Made by a program: the position numbers and the translations under genes
Source of the DNA: Chryseobacterium bernardetii
GTDB lineage: Bacteria; Bacteroidota; Bacteroidia; Flavobacteriales; Weeksellaceae
NCBI RefSeq assembly: GCF_003815975.1
Contig: NZ_CP033932.1
Span: 3,391,501-3,455,500 of the forward strand
Direction: 5' to 3'
Length of the DNA stretch: 64,000 nucleotides
Shown here: piece after piece, positions 34,559-43,666 of the stretch
Position numbering within the stretch: the first letter of the stretch is position 1
How the letters are laid out: each line of letters opens with the position of its first letter
Notes under the pieces: model-generated
The model's database searches: none
What the model saw: only the letters and a program-made list of their open reading frames with translations
What the model was told of the DNA's origin: nothing

Positions 34559-37126
34559 ATGAAAAAAGTACGTCTGTTAGCATTATTCTTAGTTGTTTTC
34601 AATACCGGCTACCATGCACAAATGAAATCTTGGGCCAAGATAGAATCAGGAGTTTCATATGAGCTGGCAAAGTTGAGAAAAAGTACATTAAGTGAGATTC
34701 AATATGAACTCAGCCTGAAAATTCCTGAAAATAAGACAGAAAGGATTTCCGGAACTGAAGTTCTCCGTTTTCAGTATAAAAAACAAAATGAGTCTCCATT
34801 GCTAATCGATTTTAAGGAGAATCCCTCATCTCTTTTATCCGTATCAGTGAACGGGCAGGAAATAAAGCCGGTTCTGGAAAATGAACATGTGATTATTGAT
34901 GCAAAATATCTTAAATCAGGGTCTAACCAGATTCATTTTAATTTTCTGGCAGGAGACGGAGCGCTGAACAGACGGGATGGCTACTTGTATGCCTTATTTG
35001 TGCCGGATCGCGCCCGAACTATGTTTCCATGTTTCGATCAGCCGAACCTGAAGGCTAACTATTCCCTGGTATTGACAGTTCCTGAAAAATGGAGTGCCAT
35101 ATCCAACGGAAAACTTAGTGATACCTTTGTTCAGCACGGACAGAAAACGTTGAAGTTTAATCAGTCAGATCTTATTCCTACTTATCTTTTTTCTTTCGCT
35201 GCCGGCGATTTTAAGAACCATACTGAAAAAATCAGCCAGCAGGATTCCAGAATGCTATACCGTGAAACCGATTCTGTGAAAATTAAGAACAGCATGGACT
35301 CTATTTTTACATTATACCACAATTCACTTGTCTATTATGAAAAATGGACAGGTATTAAACATCCTTTCCAAAAGCATGGAATGGCAGTTGTTCCGGATTT
35401 CCAATTCGGAGGTATGGAACATCCGGGTGCCATATTGTTCCAGAATTCTACCTTGTTTTTAGATAAGAATGCTACGCAGAATCAGCTGAACAACCGGTCC
35501 AATCTGATTGCCCATGAAGTGGCTCACCTTTGGTTCGGGGATATGGTTACGATGGATTGGTTCAATGATGTCTGGATGAAGGAAGTTTTTGCCAATTTTA
35601 TGGCTGATAAAAGTACCGGAGCATCTGCAGATAAAAGGGTATATGATCTTAAGTTTTTAACAACTCATTTCCCGGCGGCTTATTCTGTAGACCGTACATT
35701 AGGAGCAAATCCCATCCGTCAGGTTTTAGATAACCTCCAGAATGCAGGAATGATGTACGGACCTATTATTTATAACAAAGCACCTATTATGATGCGGCAG
35801 CTGGAATTGCTGATCGGGGAAGAAGACTTCCGAAAAGGAGTAAGCGAATACCTTACCCAATATGCTTTTAATAATGCAAGCTGGCCGGATCTTATTGCTA
35901 TTCTTGATAAACACACGCCAAAAGATCTGCAAAGCTGGAATAAAGTATGGGTAAATGAACCGGGAAGACCTGTTATTGATTATGATGTGAAATATAATGG
36001 TGATACAATAGAACGTTTTACCGTTATCCAAAAGCCGGAATATGGAAAAGAACATAAATTATGGCCACAGGCATTCGAAATCAGTTTATTTTATCCTGAC
36101 AGTGTTGAAAAGGTTAATGTTAAATTAGATGCAAAGCAACAGGATATTTCCGGATTAAAAGGAAAGAGAAGGCCTTTGTTTATCCTCCAAAATTCATCAG
36201 GGATTGCCTATGGAGTATTCAAAACGGATAAATCGGTTATCTCAGACTTTTCTCTGGTAAAAGATCCGATAAGCCGTGCCAGCGCCTATATTTCGTTATA
36301 TGAAAATATGATGAACAGCTCAGGGATTGACGCTCAGGAATTATTAACATTTTTTGCAACACAGCTGTCTAAAGAAACTACGGAACTGAATCTTCGCTTG
36401 ATTACAGGGTATATTTCTTCTATTTACTGGAATTTCTTACCGGAAAATACCAGGCTGAAAGAGTCTGTAAATCTGGAAAATATTTTATGGAAAGCATTAC
36501 AGGAGCAAACAGCAAAAAATAATAAGAAAATTGTGTTTGATGGCTATCAGAATATTTTCCAATCCAAGGAGGCATATGATAATCTGTACACGATCTGGAA
36601 ATCTCAGACTCCGCCACAGGGAGTTTCGCTTAATGATGAAGACTTCACCAATCTTGCTTTAGCCTTATCAATAAGAAATTCAAATAATACTGGGCTTTTG
36701 CAGGAGCAGCTGACAAGAATTAAAAACCAGGATCGGGTAAACCGTTTTAAAATTATTATGCAGGCTGCTTCGTCTGATCAGAAAGTTCGTGATGATTTCT
36801 TCAACGGGCTTATGCAAAAACAGAACCGAGCCAATGAGTCGGCAGTAGGCTCAGCATTGAGTTATCTGCATCATCCGTTAAGGCAGCATACCTCCATTCA
36901 TTATCTTCCTGAGAGCCTGGAAATTTTACAGGAGATTCAGAAAACAGGAGATATATTTTTTCCGGATAACTGGCTTCGTTCTACATTCGGCAGCTATCAG
37001 AACCCAAAGGCTCTTGAGGTAGTTAATCAGTTCCTTCTGAAAAATCCTGATTATAATCCTATTCTGAAAAATAAAATTCTACAGGCCACCGATAACCTGA
37101 GAAGAGCTCAGAAGTTGATGAAGTAA
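34559..37126 (+). CDS. M1 family aminopeptidase (aminopeptidase N-like)
   Basis: An 855-residue secreted zinc metallopeptidase. The signal peptide ends near residue 20 (NTGYHAQ). The exopeptidase motif GGMEHPGAILF precedes the zinc site HEVAHLWFGD, with the third ligand Glu in WMKEVFANFMADK. The long C-terminal helical domain (about residues 500-855) gives the full aminopeptidase N architecture. It should cleave N-terminal residues from peptides in the periplasm and thereby feed peptide catabolism. The proline symporter gene follows on the same strand. Confidence 0.92.
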   Translation: MKKVRLLALFLVVFNTGYHAQMKSWAKIESGVSYELAKLRKSTLSEIQYELSLKIPENKTERISGTEVLRFQYKKQNESPLLIDFKENPSSLLSVSVNGQEIKPVLENEHVIIDAKYLKSGSNQIHFNFLAGDGALNRRDGYLYALFVPDRARTMFPCFDQPNLKANYSLVLTVPEKWSAISNGKLSDTFVQHGQKTLKFNQSDLIPTYLFSFAAGDFKNHTEKISQQDSRMLYRETDSVKIKNSMDSIFTLYHNSLVYYEKWTGIKHPFQKHGMAVVPDFQFGGMEHPGAILFQNSTLFLDKNATQNQLNNRSNLIAHEVAHLWFGDMVTMDWFNDVWMKEVFANFMADKSTGASADKRVYDLKFLTTHFPAAYSVDRTLGANPIRQVLDNLQNAGMMYGPIIYNKAPIMMRQLELLIGEEDFRKGVSEYLTQYAFNNASWPDLIAILDKHTPKDLQSWNKVWVNEPGRPVIDYDVKYNGDTIERFTVIQKPEYGKEHKLWPQAFEISLFYPDSVEKVNVKLDAKQQDISGLKGKRRPLFILQNSSGIAYGVFKTDKSVISDFSLVKDPISRASAYISLYENMMNSSGIDAQELLTFFATQLSKETTELNLRLITGYISSIYWNFLPENTRLKESVNLENILWKALQEQTAKNNKKIVFDGYQNIFQSKEAYDNLYTIWKSQTPPQGVSLNDEDFTNLALALSIRNSNNTGLLQEQLTRIKNQDRVNRFKIIMQAASSDQKVRDDFFNGLMQKQNRANESAVGSALSYLHHPLRQHTSIHYLPESLEILQEIQKTGDIFFPDNWLRSTFGSYQNPKALEVVNQFLLKNPDYNPILKNKILQATDNLRRAQKLMK

Positions 37127-37319
37127 GTGCTAATAGAGCAAAACAATATGAAAAGTATTATGCATATGTAATCCTAAAGACCTTTCAACCGGTTTACAAA
37201 TTATATAAAGTCTCCTTTATTGGACGTACTTTTTAGCATATAGCAGGTAATACTGCTTTGGATTGGTGTTTCTTCATTTTTTAAAAAATGGCTATATTCG
37301 GCTTCATAAAAAAAATGAT

Positions 37320-38819
37320 ATGCAAGTATATGAAGGGATTTCTGTGGGGTTGTATCTATTATTAATGATAGGTATAGGCATATATTCTTATAGAAAATCA
37401 ACAAACAATTCGGAGGAATTTTTAATTGGAGGAAGAAAAATGGGAGCTGCTGTTACGGCACTGTCTGCTGGTGCTGCGGATATGAGCGGCTGGCTGCTGA
37501 TGGGAGTTCCGGGAGCTATGTATCTTTCCGGTATTTCCAGTTCATGGATCGCAATAGGGTTAACACTTGGCGCATTTCTTAACTACATTATTGTGGCACC
37601 AAGGCTCAGGATTTATACCGAAGTTGCCCAAAATGCCATTACACTGCCCGTATTTTTTGAAAACAGATTTAAAAATAAAAACCATCTTCTGAAGATCACT
37701 TCTTCTATCTTTATTCTGGTATTTTTCACTCTTTACACCTCAGCAGGAATGGTATCCGGCGGAAAACTTTTCGAATCAGCTTTCGGAATGGATTATACCG
37801 CAGGGCTGCTGTTAACAAGCTTAGTAGTGGTCTTATACACGTTTTTAGGAGGGTTTCTGGCAGTAAGTTTTACGGATTTCGTTCAGGGAACCATTATGGT
37901 ATTGGCTTTGGTTATTGTACCTATTGTTGCCGTTACTCAGATTGGAGGAGTAGGAGAAACTTTATCACTGATTAAAGCTAAAGATCCAAAATACCTGGAT
38001 ATGTTCCGGGGAACCACTACAATAAGTATTGTTTCTTTATTAGCCTGGGGATTAGGATACTGTGGACAGCCCCATATTTTAGTTCGCTTCATGGCCATTG
38101 ATAAGCCAAAAGACCTGGTAAAAGCAAGAAAGATCGGGATTACATGGATGATCTTTACTGTTGCCGGAGCTTTAGCTATCGGGTTGGTAGGAATTGCTTA
38201 CCTGCAGAAATTTGATATCGAAACCATGATGAGGTTTGACGGATCAAAAACTGAAGCAGAAACTATTTTCATTTACTTCTCCCGTATTTTATTCCATCCG
38301 TTTATTGCAGGCTTTCTGTTAACAGCCATTCTGGCAGCAGTAATGAGTACCATTTCTTCTCAGTTATTGGTAACTTCAAGCTCGTTAACGGAGGATATTT
38401 ATAAAGCTTTCCTGAATAAAAAAGCAACTCCCAAGCAGCTCCTGGTGGCCAGCAGACTATCTGTTCTGTTGGTGGCGGTTATTGCCGGACTTTTATCGTT
38501 AGACCCTAAAGACAGCATCCTTAATCTGGTAGGGAATGCATGGGCTGGTTTTGGTTCTGCATTCGGACCATTGATTCTTTTATCTCTTTTATGGAAGAAA
38601 ACAACTTGGCAGGGGAGTTTTGCAGGAATGATGGCAGGAGGAATTACTGTGCTGGCCTGGGTGTATCTTCAGCATCCATTGAAAGAATGGTATGAAATCA
38701 TTCCGGGATTCATTCTTTCCTTAGTAACCAATATTATCGTTTCCTTATTAACTTACAAGCCTGATACAGTTATCGAAAATGAATTTAATGAAGTTAAAAA
38801 AATCATGCAGGAACCATAG
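37320..38819 (+). CDS. putP: Na+/proline symporter (SSS family)
   Basis: A 499-residue transporter from the ATG at 37320 (MQVYEGISVGLYLLLMIGIG); a TTG at 37263 would add a polar leader without need. About 13 membrane helices are visible. SSS signatures include NNSEEFLIGGRKMG, ALSAGAADMSGWLLMGVPGA (sodium and substrate site of PutP) and GYCGQPHILVRFMAI. These match PutP, which imports proline with sodium. A terminator follows at 38847-38885. The aminopeptidase upstream could supply free amino acids. Confidence 0.92.
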   Translation: MQVYEGISVGLYLLLMIGIGIYSYRKSTNNSEEFLIGGRKMGAAVTALSAGAADMSGWLLMGVPGAMYLSGISSSWIAIGLTLGAFLNYIIVAPRLRIYTEVAQNAITLPVFFENRFKNKNHLLKITSSIFILVFFTLYTSAGMVSGGKLFESAFGMDYTAGLLLTSLVVVLYTFLGGFLAVSFTDFVQGTIMVLALVIVPIVAVTQIGGVGETLSLIKAKDPKYLDMFRGTTTISIVSLLAWGLGYCGQPHILVRFMAIDKPKDLVKARKIGITWMIFTVAGALAIGLVGIAYLQKFDIETMMRFDGSKTEAETIFIYFSRILFHPFIAGFLLTAILAAVMSTISSQLLVTSSSLTEDIYKAFLNKKATPKQLLVASRLSVLLVAVIAGLLSLDPKDSILNLVGNAWAGFGSAFGPLILLSLLWKKTTWQGSFAGMMAGGITVLAWVYLQHPLKEWYEIIPGFILSLVTNIIVSLLTYKPDTVIENEFNEVKKIMQEP

Positions 38820-38846
38820 TGATAACCAAAATACAATATAAAAGCA

Positions 38847-38885
38847 CAAACCTTTGCCAGTAGCGCAGGTTTGATGGTTTTTTGT
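38847..38885 (+). terminator. intrinsic terminator after putP
   Basis: CAAACCT (38847-38853) pairs with AGGTTTG (38867-38873), with GC pairs inside the loop, followed by ATGGTTTTTTG. Confidence 0.7.
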
Positions 38886-39101
38886 AAAGGCAGGAAGCAG
38901 GAGAGGAAAATAACAACGTAAGGAAAAGAAAAATGTATTTCTTAAGATCATAATTTCCAAAGCTGAGCTGGAGAAAGAATATGTTTCCTATTTGTATTTC
39001 TCAGATAAAAATCTCAACTTTCAGCTTTTTACTGCCAGTCAGAGCAAATTGTATCTGATAAAGCATATTCATTAAAACTTATAAGATATTATCAGTAGCT
39101 T

Positions 39102-40013
39102 TTGAAAAAACTAATCAGCCATTTTAAATTCAGAATCAGTCAGAGTTTCAGGATATTCAATCTCAATCCTAAGGTCAGTATCCCGGTATTGCTTGTTTTA
39201 GGCGCTCTGGTCGCTATAAAACTGCCGGAATATTACTATTACCCGGCCATATTTTTTATACTTATAGGCTTTTTTCATGGAGAAAGGAAGGACATTCCGT
39301 TTCTGAAAAAGGTTTTTGTACAAAGCTGGAGATGGGTCATTCTGTTGGAAACAGTAATTATGTACAGTGTTTTACTATTGGGAAATATCAATTATAAAAT
39401 TGAAGAAACAGGATTAATATTATATTTACTGATAGCTGTATTAGCTTTTGTTCCGCCAAGAGCAACCCCCTGGCTGAGTTTAAAATGGGGCTTTATACCC
39501 AACATTCTGTTTGAGTGGAAAGGATTTCTGCGAAAGAACAGCTGGAAGGTAATCCTTGGATTTGTTATTGTTATGTTTTCCTCTTATCATATAGTAACAC
39601 TCATCCTGGCAGGAACTTTTGTACTGGATTTCATTTCTCCTGTTTATCAGCCGCATGAGAGTAAGGAAATGCTTGAAATGTATTTCAGAAAGTATACATT
39701 ACAGGAAAAGATAAGAAAAAACACTGTGCTTTTCAATGCACTGCTTTTGCCGGTCTGCTGTTCGTTTTTAATTCTAAATCCATACGAAAGCTTCTATATA
39801 CTGTACTATTTGGCTTTTATGAATCTATATCTCCTGTTGATTCTCGTTAGGAAATATAAAAATTATAATCATAAAAATAAGGAAAGCGATTACAGTATGG
39901 CGGTGTATTTTGAATACTTGCTGTGTAGTATCACCATTATTCCCGCGCTGTTTCTTCTTAAATCAGGAATAAGAGGGGCTAACCAAACGATTAGAAATTA
40001 TGTTGGAAATTAA
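39102..40013 (+). CDS. membrane protein, probable ABC transporter permease partner
   Basis: A 303-residue membrane protein with about six to eight helices (for instance SIPVLLVLGALVAIKL, GLILYLLIAVLAFVPP, KVILGFVIVMFSSYHI, LLLPVCCSFLIL). It starts at TTG 39102; an in-frame TAG lies two codons upstream and no ATG is near. The N-terminus MKKLISHFKF is basic and plausible. The end overlaps the ABC ATPase gene by 14 bp, so translation is coupled and this is the likely membrane subunit. The family is not recognised. Confidence 0.7.
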   Translation: MKKLISHFKFRISQSFRIFNLNPKVSIPVLLVLGALVAIKLPEYYYYPAIFFILIGFFHGERKDIPFLKKVFVQSWRWVILLETVIMYSVLLLGNINYKIEETGLILYLLIAVLAFVPPRATPWLSLKWGFIPNILFEWKGFLRKNSWKVILGFVIVMFSSYHIVTLILAGTFVLDFISPVYQPHESKEMLEMYFRKYTLQEKIRKNTVLFNALLLPVCCSFLILNPYESFYILYYLAFMNLYLLLILVRKYKNYNHKNKESDYSMAVYFEYLLCSITIIPALFLLKSGIRGANQTIRNYVGN

Positions 40014-40635
40014 AAATATAAATGTAGAATTTAAGAATCAGAAAGTTTTAAATGATCTGAGCTTATCTATTGAAGAAGGGTGTATTTTGGGAATTCTCGG
40101 AAAAAACGGAGCAGGCAAGACCACCTTATTTGAGACTTTATATCAAAGTCTGTCATTTTCCGGAAATATTAACTGGAAAAATGAGCGTTTGCAACGGAAG
40201 CAGATCTCTTACCTGGAAACGGAAAACTATTTTTACCCTTATATTACCGGAGAAGAATATCTGTCTTATTTCTCCTCAAAAAAAGAAGATGAGATTGAAG
40301 AAATGATTGAAAAATTCAAACTTCCACTGAAAAAATATGTGCAGTATTATTCCAGTGGAATGAAGAAAAAGCTGGCGCTGATTGGAATGCTGATGCTGAA
40401 TAAGCCCGTTAATATTCTGGATGAACCTTTCAACGGAGTAGATTTTGAAGGTGTACATCTCCTTTATGATATTATCAGACGGTTAAAATCAGAGAACAAA
40501 GTGGTTATGATCAGTTCTCATATTATTGAAACTCTTTTTCATACCTGCGATAAAATTGCATTGCTGCAAAACGGAAGTATTCAGACTATATATGATAAGG
40601 AGGATTTCAGCCAGCTGAATACACTCAGGTTTTAA
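40000..40635 (+). CDS. ABC transporter ATP-binding protein
   Basis: A 211-residue nucleotide-binding subunit. Walker A is GKNGAGKTTLFETL, the signature is YSSGMKKKLALIGM (SSGMKKK in place of the usual LSGGQ), Walker B is NILDEPFNGVDFEG and the switch His lies in MISSHIIETLF. The short length and the SSGMK-type signature are common in drug- or lipid-exporting ABC-2-type systems. It overlaps the membrane protein gene by 14 bp. The cargo is unknown. Confidence 0.9.
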   Translation: MLEIKNINVEFKNQKVLNDLSLSIEEGCILGILGKNGAGKTTLFETLYQSLSFSGNINWKNERLQRKQISYLETENYFYPYITGEEYLSYFSSKKEDEIEEMIEKFKLPLKKYVQYYSSGMKKKLALIGMLMLNKPVNILDEPFNGVDFEGVHLLYDIIRRLKSENKVVMISSHIIETLFHTCDKIALLQNGSIQTIYDKEDFSQLNTLRF

Positions 40636-40662
40636 AATCTTATAATAGAGACCGAAAGCTGC

Positions 40663-41805
40663 TTATTTCACACGCTTACCCTTGGTGAGTATCATCATCA
40701 GAGCCAATGCTATGGTAATTATACTGGATCCCATAATATTCTCAATACCATAATGAGCAATCCAGAACCCACCGGATAAAGTTCCGGCAGTGACTGCAAA
40801 ATTTCCGCAGGAAGTAAAAATACTGTTGATGAATTCCGGAGAACCGGAAACAGAAGAGGTTACATTTATATTGCTGATGAGAAATCCACCCGAATGAACG
40901 AGTCCCCAAAATGCAATAATACAGACCATTGGAATAAAATAAATCCCATAATAATAGATCAACAGATGGATGATTGCTAATGAAATAAGAAATATAAAAG
41001 TAATCTGAAACGGAAACCTGCTCATATACTTTCCTGCTATTTTATTTCCAAGAATTCCAACCATACCGAACATAAAGAGCATAATGCTGATCTGTTTTCC
41101 ATTCATTTGCGTTACATTCTTCAAAAGATCTGCCATATAACCATAAGTGGAATACATAGCCGAAATCGTAAAAAATGCAATGAACAAACCACTCCAGAGA
41201 TGTTTATTCCAGAGTATTTTAAAATCAAATACCATTGGAGCCTCAGTTTCTTTTTCAATGGAAGGCAGTAAAAACAGGACTCCAGTTAATGCAGCCATAT
41301 TGATAAAAGCGGTTAATAAAAATGATGACTGCCAGGAAAACAGATCAGACATTAAAGTGGCTAAAGGAACACCCAGGACAGTAGCCAATGTAAGCCCGGA
41401 AAAGATGATGCTCACTGCCTTGGACTTATCAGAAGGATCAGACGTCATGCCGGCAACAGATAAAGCAATAGACCAGTAAACGGGATGAAAAAATGCAGGA
41501 AGCATTCTCACCACCAATAATCCATAAAAATTTCCAATATAAGCAGAAAGAATATTGGTTACTGTAAAAATAAAAAGAGAAGAAATCAGCAGGCTCTTTC
41601 TTTTGAATGATGACAATGCAATTAGCATAAACGGACCAAAAACAGCCACAGTTAAGGCAAAGGCACTCAACAGCCAACCTGCTTTTTCAATGGAAATATT
41701 AAATGTGGCGGCAATTTCCGGCAATACTCCAATCACTCCGAATTCTGTTGTGGTAATTCCGAATACCCCTAGTGCAAGTACATAAAGGTTTTTTTTCGAT
41801 TTCAT
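40663..41805 (-). CDS. MFS transporter, AraJ/sugar-efflux-like
   Basis: A 380-residue major facilitator from the ATG at 41805 (MKSKKNLYVLALGVFGITTTEFGVIGVL); a TTG at 41820 is less likely. Twelve membrane helices can be traced. The opening TTEFGVIGVLPEIAATFNIS is the signature of the AraJ/YdeA drug and sugar efflux branch. The first cytoplasmic loop (IALSSFKRKSLLI) keeps basic residues. It is divergent from an HxlR regulator, and repeated sites between them suggest inducible efflux of a small toxic compound. Confidence 0.88.
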   Translation of the reverse strand: MKSKKNLYVLALGVFGITTTEFGVIGVLPEIAATFNISIEKAGWLLSAFALTVAVFGPFMLIALSSFKRKSLLISSLFIFTVTNILSAYIGNFYGLLVVRMLPAFFHPVYWSIALSVAGMTSDPSDKSKAVSIIFSGLTLATVLGVPLATLMSDLFSWQSSFLLTAFINMAALTGVLFLLPSIEKETEAPMVFDFKILWNKHLWSGLFIAFFTISAMYSTYGYMADLLKNVTQMNGKQISIMLFMFGMVGILGNKIAGKYMSRFPFQITFIFLISLAIIHLLIYYYGIYFIPMVCIIAFWGLVHSGGFLISNINVTSSVSGSPEFINSIFTSCGNFAVTAGTLSGGFWIAHYGIENIMGSSIITIALALMMILTKGKRVK

Positions 41806-41848
41806 AATTTTTTTGTGCAAATTTGCAGAATAGACTATCAGGAAACTA

Positions 41849-41881
41849 TATACTTACCTTTTAGTTCTATACTTACCTTTT
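41849..41881. promoter_or_regulatory. direct repeat TATACTTACCTTTT, candidate HxlR site
   Basis: Two perfect 14-bp copies lie at 41849-41862 and 41868-41881, 19 bp apart, in the 103-bp gap between the MFS and hxlR genes. Their position between both start codons fits control of both. Confidence 0.6.
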
Positions 41882-41908
41882 TGAAAGTGTAACGATAAAA
41901 ACAATATT

Positions 41909-42265
41909 ATGCCTCAGTTCTTTCATGATAAAAGATTGTATTATACCCCAATTGAATTTGCTTTAAGCCATATTGGCGGAACATGGAAGATGCCTATATT
42001 GTGGAGATTGCAGGAAAAACCGCTTCGTTTCAGCGAGCTGAAGAAAGATATTCCGCATATTACAGATAAAATGCTGACCAGCCAGCTAAGAGAGCTGGAA
42101 AATAAGGAAATGATCCATCGTGAAGTATATCCTGTTGTTCCGCCAAAAGTAGAATACAGCCTTACTGAGAAAGGTAAAAAAGCAATTCCGGTTATTGAAA
42201 CCATTATGAAGTATGGCTATGATCTGATTCAGGATGCAGGTATTACTTTTCCGCCTAAGGAATAA
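41909..42265 (+). CDS. HxlR family transcriptional regulator
   Basis: A 118-residue winged-helix protein with the HxlR signature: ALSHIGGTWKMPILWRLQ, then RFSELKKDIPHITDKMLTSQ (recognition helix) and REVYPVVPPKVEYSLTEKG (wing). HxlR proteins often sense electrophiles, quinones or hypochlorite and control detoxifying enzymes and pumps. No cysteine is present near the N-terminus, unlike YodB or HypR, so thiol switching there is unlikely. Divergent to the MFS exporter. Confidence 0.9.
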   Translation: MPQFFHDKRLYYTPIEFALSHIGGTWKMPILWRLQEKPLRFSELKKDIPHITDKMLTSQLRELENKEMIHREVYPVVPPKVEYSLTEKGKKAIPVIETIMKYGYDLIQDAGITFPPKE

Positions 42266-42295
42266 ATAGCTGCTTTTCAGTATTTATTTATAAGG

Positions 42296-42495
42296 ATTAG
42301 CTATCTCTCCGTTGATGAAAATTACAGAAGTTCAGGAACTGGAAAAGCTATAGAAGAGTATTGTGAACCAACAGTTCGGAAATGAAACTGAGACAGGATA
42401 GAATTGTATGGTATTTCCATAGAGAACAAACCCGTCGGTTTTATTACAAAGAAGGATATACAGAACCACCAAAATATCTGTTGAAAAAATTATAA
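42296..42495 (+). pseudogene. remnant of a GNAT acetyltransferase gene
   Basis: Reading the plus strand in three pieces gives GNAT-like fragments. One (to TGA 42383-42385) reads LSVDENYRSSGTGKAIEEYC, with the acetyl-CoA RxxGxG loop. A second piece gives GISIENKPV. A third, in another frame, gives RFYYKEGYTEPPKYLLKKL and ends at TAA 42493-42495. The order equals the second half of a small GNAT enzyme, broken by at least two frame changes; the N-terminal half is lost. A decayed gene is the simplest view. Confidence 0.6.
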
Positions 42496-42499
42496 TGCT

Positions 42500-43060
42500 A
42501 TGATACACCCTTTTGAAAAGGAATTAATACATCTTGCAGAATACGATCTTGCAGTAAGGGAAAGACTTGCTGGAGAAGGAAAACTAGCGGATGGATATCA
42601 TCCGGAAATGGAAAGTGTGCATAAGGCTAATGCGCAAAGGCTTCGGGAAATTATAAGTGAAATAGGATTTCCAACCATCTCAAAGGTTGGTCAAAAAGCT
42701 AGTGATGCCGCTTGGCTGATTATTCAGCATTCCATTGGAGAGCCTGAATTTATGAAGAAATGCTATGCAATGATGGAAGAGAATTATCATGATATTAATC
42801 TGAAAAATAAAGCCTATCTCTATGACCGGATCCAGGTTTTTCAGGGCAGACCTCAAAAATATGGCACTCAGCTTACTGCCGGTGGACTCCTGTTTCCGGT
42901 GGAAGATAAAGAAAATCTGAACGGAGAACGGGAGAAAGTTAATTTGCCGCCATTGTCGGAAAAAGAAATTCATCAGATTCCTAATCCGGAAGAGATTCCT
43001 GAAATTGATAATAGAGACAGGGGCTATATTCTGTGGAGAAAAAAAGTCGGATGGGTTTAA
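42500..43060 (+). CDS. DUF6624-like protein
   Basis: A 186-residue soluble protein. The segments LREIISEIGFPTISKVGQKA, DAAWLIIQHSIGEPEFMKKC and YLYDRIQVFQGRPQKYGTQL match the DUF6624 family, small proteins found across many bacteria, often near acetyltransferase or stress genes. The function is unknown. It follows the GNAT remnant by 4 bp, so both may once have formed an operon. A hairpin at 43081-43111 closes the unit. Confidence 0.75.
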   Translation: MIHPFEKELIHLAEYDLAVRERLAGEGKLADGYHPEMESVHKANAQRLREIISEIGFPTISKVGQKASDAAWLIIQHSIGEPEFMKKCYAMMEENYHDINLKNKAYLYDRIQVFQGRPQKYGTQLTAGGLLFPVEDKENLNGEREKVNLPPLSEKEIHQIPNPEEIPEIDNRDRGYILWRKKVGWV

Positions 43061-43080
43061 ACTGACCCGGAATTTTTTCT

Positions 43081-43111
43081 TATGAGCTATTTTTTGAAAG
43101 AATAGCTTATA
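43081..43111. terminator. hairpin between convergent genes
   Basis: TATGAGCTATT (43081-43091) and AATAGCTTATA (43101-43111) pair over 11 bp with one G-U pair. T-rich flanks on both sides suit a two-way terminator. Confidence 0.5.
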
Positions 43112-43121
43112 CTTTAAGATA

Positions 43122-43457
43122 TTATTCTTTCAACAGTGGGCGTGGATCAAACAACACTTTTAAAGAAATAATTTTACCGTTAACTATCTGATACCATCCT
43201 GAAGCCTCTATGGTTTTGTTTCCCATATCAATCATATACCAGAAAGAAACATCTTCCCCCGCAGTAAAGGTTTTAATAATCTGATATTTAAATTTCATCT
43301 GCCTCATGTCTTTCATATACACTGAAGCTTTTTCTCTTGTTCCCAGTACACCTATGAATTTAAACTCAGGATCAAGACAGTTTTCTGCATTATCGAAATC
43401 TTCCTCATTTAAGTACTGGATAAACTGTTCCGCTACATTTTGGTTTGTGTTACTCAT
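43122..43457 (-). CDS. SnoaL-like (NTF2-fold) protein
   Basis: A 111-residue protein from the ATG at 43457 (MSNTNQNVAEQFIQYLNEED); a start at 43535 would add 26 residues of poor quality. The pattern of helix, NAENCLDPEFKFIGVLGTRE, then DVSFWYMIDMGNKTIEASGW and VNGKIISLKVLFDPRPLL fits the SnoaL-like ester-cyclase fold. It could bind or isomerise a small molecule. It is alone on the minus strand; no operon partner is evident. Confidence 0.72.
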   Translation of the reverse strand: MSNTNQNVAEQFIQYLNEEDFDNAENCLDPEFKFIGVLGTREKASVYMKDMRQMKFKYQIIKTFTAGEDVSFWYMIDMGNKTIEASGWYQIVNGKIISLKVLFDPRPLLKE

Positions 43458-43666
43458 AATATTGTTTTTTATATAAGCAAAATTAAAGGATAGGTACTGA
43501 TCTTCTTTGTGATTATCGTCACAAAAACAATACATCTAATTTTAAAAATTTATGATCAGAATAGGTTAGTGATGGATGTATTTAGCTGCTATTATTTATA
43601 AGAAAATATAAAGTTTACAGGCAAACTCAGATCAAATGTGTAAATTTGGTTACACCTATAAATCTC

